Source of the DNA: Bacteroidota bacterium
GTDB lineage: Bacteria > Bacteroidota > Bacteroidia > Bacteroidales > Paludibacteraceae
Direction: 5' to 3'
NCBI GenBank assembly: GCA_022709605.1
Contig: JAKLIM010000012.1
Location: forward strand, 1 to 21,358
DNA: 21,358 nucleotides
Positions within the stretch are counted from its first letter, which is position 1. Each line of letters starts with the position of its first letter. The translations under genes were made by a program, and so were the position numbers. Under the pieces are notes generated by a model. The model saw only the letters and a program-made list of their open reading frames with translations, made no database searches and was not told where the DNA came from. Below, piece after piece: positions 16,229-21,358 of the stretch.

Positions 16229-17524
16229 TTACTTACCAATTTCGTCATATTTATCTTCAGCTTTAATCTCGGTGTAACGGGGTGCATCAATCATCTCTAC
16301 CAATGCTCTTAACACCGGACCTTCGCCCATGGGGTCGTTTTCCTGCGTTGGTCGGGTGTAATAATATTGGAGCGAAGGCATAATTCCGGTTCCAACACAA
16401 ATGGCTGTCACACCGCCTTCGGGAGTTATTTTGGATAAAATTCCTTTCAATCCTTGTTCGGCAACATAAATAAAATCGGGGTGTAGCCAACCGTTTTTCA
16501 CACCACGGGCAATGCCAAAAACAAACATGGCTGTTCCGGTAATTTCTTCGTAGGAGTCATTCCTATCCAACACCTGATGCCAGAGTCCGTTTTTCCCCTG
16601 ATAACGGGCAACTCCGGAAGTTTGCATTTGGAAGTTCTTCAACACTTTCTGGTACAACGGATGATTTTTGGGCATTCGCGAAAGCAAATCGGCTTGAGCC
16701 ATAAAAACCCAACCGTTGGCACGACTCCAGTGCGCCACACCAAGTTCCTTATTATCGGTATGATAGCAATGATAATAAATACCTTTTTCTTTGTCCCAAA
16801 GATATTTTGTATAATTTAATACTTGTGTGGCGGCGTCGGTAAAATATTTTTTCTCTCCGGTAAGTTCACCCATTCGTGACAAAAAAGAGATTGCCATAAA
16901 AGCATCATCAGCCCAAATGGTATTTACATGTGGCCACAAACGGGCAATTGTGCCATCCTTTAGTCGCGGTTCTGCACGATTTAAATGATCGGCCGTTTCA
17001 TTTATATATTTCAGAAATGACTGATTCGGATATTTCTTCTGCAATTCTATCAAACTTGCGCCCATCGGACCATTATCGTCGAGCCTTTTTCCTCTGAAAA
17101 TCATGTGCCAACTCAAATTTCTTATTTCTCCCCAACCTCCTTTTGCAAAGGCCTGGTCGTAAAGTCTTTTGAAATACTCCAGATGACCTTCGTTAAATAC
17201 AAAATTCATGTTTTTCAACACATATTCTTCATATTTTTTGACCTTTAGCTGCTCGCCAAGTTCCATCAGCGCAATATTTGTTACCCCGTTGGTGTAATGC
17301 CATTGGTTGTATTTCGACTGAACAGCAATATCCTGTGACAGTGGTAAATCCTTTACTGAAGTATAGGTTTCTCCGGTTTTCTTATTGATAAAAGTATAAG
17401 AAGTCGAATTAATAATGCGGTCAGCAATTTTTAAAGCTGTAGTTTCCGAAATATTTTGTGCTTGTAACGTGGAGGCACAAAAAAACACAAACGCAAAAAT
17501 GAGGTTGATGAGTTGTTTAGACAT
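16229..17524 (-). CDS. GH105 unsaturated glucuronyl/galacturonyl hydrolase, exported
   Basis: A 431-residue protein with a cleavable signal peptide (MSKQLINLIFAFVFFCASTLQAQ). The mature part has the six-hairpin features of GH88/GH105: TNGVTNIALMELG (78-90), the catalytic-acid segment NTIWADDAFMAISFLSRMG (201-219), HWSRANGWVFMAQADLL (265-281), GLWHQVLD (313-320) and EITGTAMFVFGIARGV (327-342). An Asp of the WADDAFM motif aligns with the catalytic Asp of YteR-type enzymes (family knowledge). These enzymes hydrate and release the 4,5-unsaturated uronic acid that a polysaccharide lyase leaves at the non-reducing end, for example delta-GalA-Rha from rhamnogalacturonan I, or delta-GlcA from ulvan or arabinogalactan. 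It acts in the periplasm. Its length (about 430 rather than 370) includes extra N-terminal sequence and a C-terminal tail. Its products fit the adjacent rhamnose catabolic genes. Confidence 0.93.
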   Translation of the reverse strand: MSKQLINLIFAFVFFCASTLQAQNISETTALKIADRIINSTSYTFINKKTGETYTSVKDLPLSQDIAVQSKYNQWHYTNGVTNIALMELGEQLKVKKYEEYVLKNMNFVFNEGHLEYFKRLYDQAFAKGGWGEIRNLSWHMIFRGKRLDDNGPMGASLIELQKKYPNQSFLKYINETADHLNRAEPRLKDGTIARLWPHVNTIWADDAFMAISFLSRMGELTGEKKYFTDAATQVLNYTKYLWDKEKGIYYHCYHTDNKELGVAHWSRANGWVFMAQADLLSRMPKNHPLYQKVLKNFQMQTSGVARYQGKNGLWHQVLDRNDSYEEITGTAMFVFGIARGVKNGWLHPDFIYVAEQGLKGILSKITPEGGVTAICVGTGIMPSLQYYYTRPTQENDPMGEGPVLRALVEMIDAPRYTEIKAEDKYDEIGK

Positions 17525-17592
17525 ATTTGTAGATTTTGAAATCCAAAATTATAAAATAATCTTTATCCCTGTTTAATTGTTGAATTTTATTA

Positions 17593-17600
17593 CAAAAATA
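17593..17600 (-). promoter_or_regulatory. Candidate -7 box upstream of GH105
   Basis: The minus strand reads TATTTTTG, matching TAnnTTTG, and sits in TTATTACAAAAATACGAAC (plus, 17587-17605), which is nearly identical to the region before the toroid enzyme. It would give a leader of about 62 nt. A second TAnnTTTG match, TAATTTTG, lies closer at 17544-17551. In such A+T-rich DNA one of the two may be chance; the shared context favours this one. Confidence 0.35.
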
Positions 17601-17674
17601 CGAACAAGATTACATATTTTTTAAATACAAAACCAATAATAATCATTGAATTAACAAACACGGGATAAAATCAT

Positions 17675-17714
17675 AAAAAAAAATTACGGAATAACTTATT
17701 GCTATTCCGTAATT
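17675..17714 (-). terminator. Strong intrinsic terminator of rhaT
   Basis: AATTACGGAATA (17682-17693) and TATTCCGTAATT (17703-17714) are a perfect 12-bp inverted repeat around a 9-nt loop. On the minus strand the hairpin runs directly into nine or more T residues (17675-17683). It begins 27 bp after the rhaT stop. This separates the rhamnose catabolic genes from GH105 downstream, so GH105 needs its own promoter. Confidence 0.85.
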
Positions 17715-17741
17715 ATACTGTAAAAAAGGATTTGAAATATC

Positions 17742-18812
17742 TTATATTGAATTTCCGATACCTACAAGAAATACAGATAAAATAATTACTGCAATTCCGG
17801 TTGTAATGGTCCATTTAGTTTTTGAAGAAACGCCTTTCCATTCGTGACGAACAATGCCCCACATATTGGCAGTAAGAATAATGGTTGACATGTGAAGAAT
17901 CCACGAACTTGCACCGTTTCCAAGTTTGCTTTCGCCCATTCCGTAAAAGAAGAACTGCAAAAACCAAATTGTACCTGCCATTGCAGAAAAAATAAGATTT
18001 TTGGAAATTGGAGTTTTCTTATCGGTGAAGTTTTTGTACGATTTATTTCTCAAACTTAAAATTGTCGTCCAGATAAAGTTGGTTGTTAATCCACCCCAAA
18101 GTAATACTACATAAGTCACATTGTTTTGAAACAAATGGCTAGAACCTTCAAACAACATATCAGGAGCTTTCATGGCAGCTTCAGCCATTGGTTTTCCTGC
18201 TTCAAGACCGAAGTTAAAGAAAGCACTTAATACACCTGAAATTGTTGCAATTATTAATCCTTTTACCATACTGAACTCAGCCACAGATGCTGCTTGTTGT
18301 TCTTTGGTAAGTTCTTTTTCTTTCATTATACCGGCTTTGCCTGCAATAGCGATACCAATAATACAAACTAACACGCCCACTAAAACTAATTGTCCTCCGG
18401 GATTTGCAAGCATATCAGTAAAAGATATTTTTCCTGCACTAGGGAAAAATGAATAATAAATAGCAGGTACAGTTGAACCAAATGCAGCACAAAATCCAAG
18501 AGTAACTGAGTTACCCAAAGACATTCCCAAATACCTAACTCCAAGTCCGTAAGTTAGCCCACCTATTCCCCATAATAATCCGAGAATAAAAACTATTGTA
18601 AGTATTTGTGATGAAGATGCGGCAATTATTTCAGTAAAATGAGGAATTGTAAGCCACGCTGCAAGTGGTGGTACAATAAGCCATGAAAATAAACCTCCAA
18701 CAATCCAAAAGCTTTCCCAAGCCCAACCTTTTACCTTGTTGTAAGGCATATAAAAACTACCGGAAGCAAAACCACCGATGGAGTGAAATAAAATTCCTAA
18801 GAGTGCATTCAT
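17742..18812 (-). CDS. rhaT: L-rhamnose/H+ symporter RhaT
   Basis: A 356-residue integral inner-membrane protein, close to the 344 residues of E. coli RhaT. About ten hydrophobic segments can be traced, for example near 2-20, 33-53, 69-88, 100-120, 142-160, 182-202, 231-252, 272-290, 304-322 and 335-352. The N-terminus LLGILFHSIGGFASGSFYMP, the W-W-x-x-G-rich segment after it and LGVRYLGMSLGNSVTLGFCA are characteristic of the RhaT family in the drug/metabolite transporter superfamily. It imports L-rhamnose, driven by protons. It follows the isomerase by 136 bp, with a hairpin between them, and ends in a strong terminator. This is a dedicated monosaccharide route that complements the outer-membrane import system in the left half. 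Confidence 0.95.
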   Translation of the reverse strand: MNALLGILFHSIGGFASGSFYMPYNKVKGWAWESFWIVGGLFSWLIVPPLAAWLTIPHFTEIIAASSSQILTIVFILGLLWGIGGLTYGLGVRYLGMSLGNSVTLGFCAAFGSTVPAIYYSFFPSAGKISFTDMLANPGGQLVLVGVLVCIIGIAIAGKAGIMKEKELTKEQQAASVAEFSMVKGLIIATISGVLSAFFNFGLEAGKPMAEAAMKAPDMLFEGSSHLFQNNVTYVVLLWGGLTTNFIWTTILSLRNKSYKNFTDKKTPISKNLIFSAMAGTIWFLQFFFYGMGESKLGNGASSWILHMSTIILTANMWGIVRHEWKGVSSKTKWTITTGIAVIILSVFLVGIGNSI

Positions 18813-18900
18813 ATTTTATTTGATTTACGAATTACCTGATTTTTTTTTATCGAATGTAAAACGACAATTAGTATTAAAAATTTGATTAAGGAAATAAATA

Positions 18901-18935
18901 ATGACAGACACAACACTAAATGCCATGTCTGTCAT
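18901..18935 (-). terminator. Hairpin between rhamnose isomerase and rhaT, possible attenuating terminator
   Basis: ATGACAGACA (18901-18910) and TGTCTGTCAT (18926-18935) form a perfect 10-bp inverted repeat with a 15-nt loop, 14 bp after the isomerase stop. On the minus strand it is followed by TATTTATTTCC, a weak U tract, so it may terminate only partially or stabilise the upstream mRNA end. I see no convincing promoter between it and rhaT, only TACATTCG near 18850-18860, one base off the -7 consensus. Confidence 0.5.
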
Positions 18936-18948
18936 GAAATTTTAAAAT

Positions 18949-20208
18949 TTATCTTTTTGATGTAATGTCTTGCTCATATTTCTGAATATCAGCAATATAA
19001 GCATCGCCAACGATAACGCCTTTTGATGCACAATAATAATTGAAAATTGCACCCCAAGGCATCGATTTTGCTTCTTCGAGCAAAGCCATGCGTTCGAAAT
19101 TCTGACCATTACCTTCAAATTCGCGAAGTTTTACAATGGGTTCGAGCAAGGCTTGCAACAATGCTTTTTGTGTAGCGCGTACACCCACAACATAAGCTCC
19201 AATGCGATTAATCGATGCATCGAAATAATCAAGTCCGATATGCACTTTGTCCACAGCATCGGCACGTACAATTTCCTGTGCTATTGCTACAATTTCCTCG
19301 TTTAGCGTTACCACGTGGTCGCTGTCCCAACGTACGCCGCGGGTTACGTGAAGCATAACTTCAGGGAGGAACAATAAAAGTGATGAAATTTTATCGGAAA
19401 TAATTTCGGTTGGGTGAAAATGGCCACCATCCAAAGTAACAATAATATTATTTCGTACACCGTAACCCATATAAAATTCGTGCGAACCTACCGTGTAACT
19501 TTCGGCACCGATACCGAACAATTTACTTTCGATACAATCCAACATATAATCGTCGTTGGTTTTGTATTCGAAAATTTTGTCCAACGATTCTTTCAGGTTT
19601 TTACGATATTGCAAGCGATTGACAGTCACGTCTTTCGAACCATCCGGAATCCAGATATTGTGCATACATTTTGAACCTAACTGTTTGCCCATCTCTTCAG
19701 CAATTTTACGACTGCGAATTACGTGATCAACCCAGAATGCGCGAATTTCAGGATTTGGGTGCGAAAGGGTCAAACCATCCGCCGATTTATCGTGCGAAAA
19801 ACAAGTACAATTGAAATCCAATTTGTAATTTTTTTCTTTTGCCCAGTCAATCCAACTTTGGAAATGTTTTGGTTCAATTTCGTTGCGATCTACAAATTTT
19901 CCGCCGAAATCGCCATAAAAAGCGTGAATATTTACGCGGTGATTGCCCGGAATAAGTTCCATGGCTTTATCAATATCAGCACGTACTTCGTTGATTGAGC
20001 GCGCTTTGCCCGGATAATTACCGGTAGTTTGAATACCTCCGGTCAGATTTCCATCCGGATTTTCGAAGCCTGTAACATCGTCGGCCTGCCAGCAATGCAG
20101 CGAAATTGGCAATTTATCTAAAAGTTCGAGTGCTTTGTTTACATCAACACCGATGGTAGCATATTGAGCTACAGCTAAATCATACGATTGTTTAATTTGT
20201 TCGTTCAT
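18949..20208 (-). CDS. rhaA: L-rhamnose isomerase
   Basis: A 419-residue cytoplasmic TIM-barrel enzyme, the same length as E. coli RhaA, converting L-rhamnose to L-rhamnulose (EC 5.3.1.14). Family blocks are LHCWQADDVTGFE (37-49), TGGIQTTGNYPGKAR (56-70), NIHAFYGDFGGKF (93-105) and FNCTCFSHDKSADGLTLSHP (132-151). The metal ligands known from E. coli all appear with a constant shift of -7: Glu227, Asp260, His287 and Asp327 for the structural site, and His263, Asp295 and Asp297 for the catalytic site (VTLDGGHFHPTE, HVTRGVRWDSDH, HIGLDYFD). The enzyme should be active. It follows rhamnulokinase by 21 bp, so the two are one transcript. In Bacteroides the gene is also called rhaI. Confidence 0.97.
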   Translation of the reverse strand: MNEQIKQSYDLAVAQYATIGVDVNKALELLDKLPISLHCWQADDVTGFENPDGNLTGGIQTTGNYPGKARSINEVRADIDKAMELIPGNHRVNIHAFYGDFGGKFVDRNEIEPKHFQSWIDWAKEKNYKLDFNCTCFSHDKSADGLTLSHPNPEIRAFWVDHVIRSRKIAEEMGKQLGSKCMHNIWIPDGSKDVTVNRLQYRKNLKESLDKIFEYKTNDDYMLDCIESKLFGIGAESYTVGSHEFYMGYGVRNNIIVTLDGGHFHPTEIISDKISSLLLFLPEVMLHVTRGVRWDSDHVVTLNEEIVAIAQEIVRADAVDKVHIGLDYFDASINRIGAYVVGVRATQKALLQALLEPIVKLREFEGNGQNFERMALLEEAKSMPWGAIFNYYCASKGVIVGDAYIADIQKYEQDITSKR

Positions 20209-20229
20209 GGTTTTAAATTTATGCTTATT

Positions 20230-21358
20230 TTATTTTTTTGTTACTGATAAATATCGTTCGTAATAATCATTCCAATCATCCTCGTCATGTGGTTCATATT
20301 CAATTAAATCGATAGAATTTCTGATGCTGTTTCGCATGGTATGAATATCGGAATACAAACCAAGTGCTTTTGCCTGAATCATCACATTGCCAATGGCAGT
20401 TGCTTCCATAGGACCGGCAATGACCGGAATTCCGAGCGAATTGGCTGTAAACTGGTTAAGCATGGCATTTTTTGAACCGCCACCGATCACGTGTAGTTTA
20501 TCAATCGGGAATGACGCAAACTGATTCAGGCTTTCCAATATTTCCTTGTATCTGAATGCCAGACTTTCGAAAATACAGCGTGTAATTTCTGATTTGGTTC
20601 GGGGAATTACCTGTCCCGAAGTTTCGCAATAATGTTGAATGGCTTTGACCATCGAATCGGGATTGGCAAAAACAGGATCATCGGGATTGATAAAACTGAT
20701 AAAACTATCGGCATATTTGGCATCGGCAATAAGTTGCGAATACGAGTTTTCGTCCGATAATGTTCCCCATTCCGAACGGCATTTCTCGAGCAACCACATG
20801 CCGCAAATATTTTTCAGAAAACGAATGGTACCTTCAACACCACCCTCATTGGTGAAATTCAGATTGAAACTTTCGTCTGTAATAACGGGTTTCATTGTTT
20901 CGATGCCCATAAGCGACCAGGTGCCGGAACTCAAATATGCAAAATTTTGATTTTCGGCCGGAACTGCTGCCACAGCCGAAGCTGTATCGTGACCGGCAAC
21001 TGCTATAACTGGAATAGCTCCTAAACCGGTTTGTTTCTGAACAGATTCCGAAAGAGTTCCGACAATCTCGCCCGGATATACAAATTTTCCGAAATTACTT
21101 TCATTTAATCCCAATGCTTTCAGTAAATTAGCATCAAATTTGCGTGTATTTGCATCCAGCATTTGCGAGGTAGAAGCAATGGTGTATTCGGTTACCATTT
21201 TTCCGGTAAGCATATACGAAAGTGCATCGGGCATAAAAAGTATTTTATCGACAACCGGCAAAATGGCTGAATGATGGGCTTTCATGGCCGAAAGCTGAAA
21301 CAGCGAATTAAAATTCATAAACTGAATACCCGTGGTTTTATATACTTTATCGCGCGGT
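20230..21358 (-). CDS. rhaB: Rhamnulokinase (FGGY family), 5' end cut by window edge
   Basis: The reading frame stays open to the last base. The visible 375 residues start in PRDKVYKTTGIQFMNFNSLF, the conserved rhamnulokinase GIQFM-x-x-N-x-L-x-QL segment normally about 115-150 residues into the protein, so the Met at 21318 is internal and the true start is beyond the right edge. Further marks are VAGHDTASAVAAVP (fragment 120-133), whose Asp matches the catalytic base of FGGY sugar kinases (Asp237 in E. coli RhaB), LSSGTWSLMGIE, CGMWLLEKCRSEW, and the nucleotide-binding HVIGGGSKNAMLNQFTA and GPMEATAIGNVMIQA. It phosphorylates L-rhamnulose to L-rhamnulose-1-phosphate. The isomerase follows directly. 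The symbol rhaK is used in Bacteroides. Confidence 0.95.
   Translation of the reverse strand, partial: PRDKVYKTTGIQFMNFNSLFQLSAMKAHHSAILPVVDKILFMPDALSYMLTGKMVTEYTIASTSQMLDANTRKFDANLLKALGLNESNFGKFVYPGEIVGTLSESVQKQTGLGAIPVIAVAGHDTASAVAAVPAENQNFAYLSSGTWSLMGIETMKPVITDESFNLNFTNEGGVEGTIRFLKNICGMWLLEKCRSEWGTLSDENSYSQLIADAKYADSFISFINPDDPVFANPDSMVKAIQHYCETSGQVIPRTKSEITRCIFESLAFRYKEILESLNQFASFPIDKLHVIGGGSKNAMLNQFTANSLGIPVIAGPMEATAIGNVMIQAKALGLYSDIHTMRNSIRNSIDLIEYEPHDEDDWNDYYERYLSVTKK

Noticed and set aside
17544..17551. TAATTTTG as GH105 -7 box
   Set aside because: It matches TAnnTTTG but has no -33 partner, and the box at 17593-17600 has context shared with another promoter. Kept only as an alternative.
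21316..21318. ATG at 21318 as the rhamnulokinase start
   Set aside because: The frame remains open upstream and reads the conserved segment DKVYKTTGIQF, so this Met is internal and the gene is cut by the window edge.

Overview
The window comes from a Bacteroidota genome. The signs are SusC/SusD-type outer-membrane uptake genes, fasciclin-domain lipoproteins, short lipoprotein signals ending in A-S-C, almost no Shine-Dalgarno sequences, and promoter-like TAnnTTTG boxes. I cannot place the genus. Every gene I can support lies on the minus strand, so transcription runs from high to low coordinates. Both end genes are cut by the window edges.

Right part (about 17.7-21.4 kb): L-rhamnose catabolism. 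In order of transcription these are rhamnulokinase (cut at the right edge), L-rhamnose isomerase 21 bp behind it, and an RhaT-type L-rhamnose/H+ symporter that ends at a strong intrinsic terminator. The aldolase and lactaldehyde steps are not in view.

Middle part (about 12.8-17.5 kb): three separately promoted genes. They are a periplasmic GH105 unsaturated-glucuronyl/galacturonyl hydrolase, an AraC-family regulator (a plausible RhaR equivalent), and a roughly 700-residue exported protein with a six-hairpin-toroid look, related to GH65/GH95-like enzymes and possibly a lyase. GH105 and this protein share a promoter-like 19-bp element. A 347-bp intergenic stretch follows, with arrays of 7-bp repeats and a GC-rich palindrome.

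Left part (1 to about 12.5 kb): a tightly packed operon of at least six genes, in the order FAS1 lipoprotein (729 aa), SusC-like, SusD-like, FAS1 lipoprotein (526 aa), FAS1 lipoprotein (533 aa), second SusC-like (cut at the left edge). Gaps are 6-24 bp. No SusE/SusF-like gene and no glycanase is interleaved. The FAS1 lipoproteins sit where surface glycan-binding proteins normally sit, and two of them end in an extra beta-rich region that may bind carbohydrate.

Working model (inference): a rhamnose-containing acidic glycan such as rhamnogalacturonan, arabinogalactan-protein side chains or an ulvan-like polymer is captured and imported by the FAS1/SusC/SusD apparatus. It is trimmed in the periplasm by the toroid enzyme and GH105. 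The released L-rhamnose enters through RhaT and is isomerised and phosphorylated, with the AraC protein as the likely rhamnose-responsive switch.
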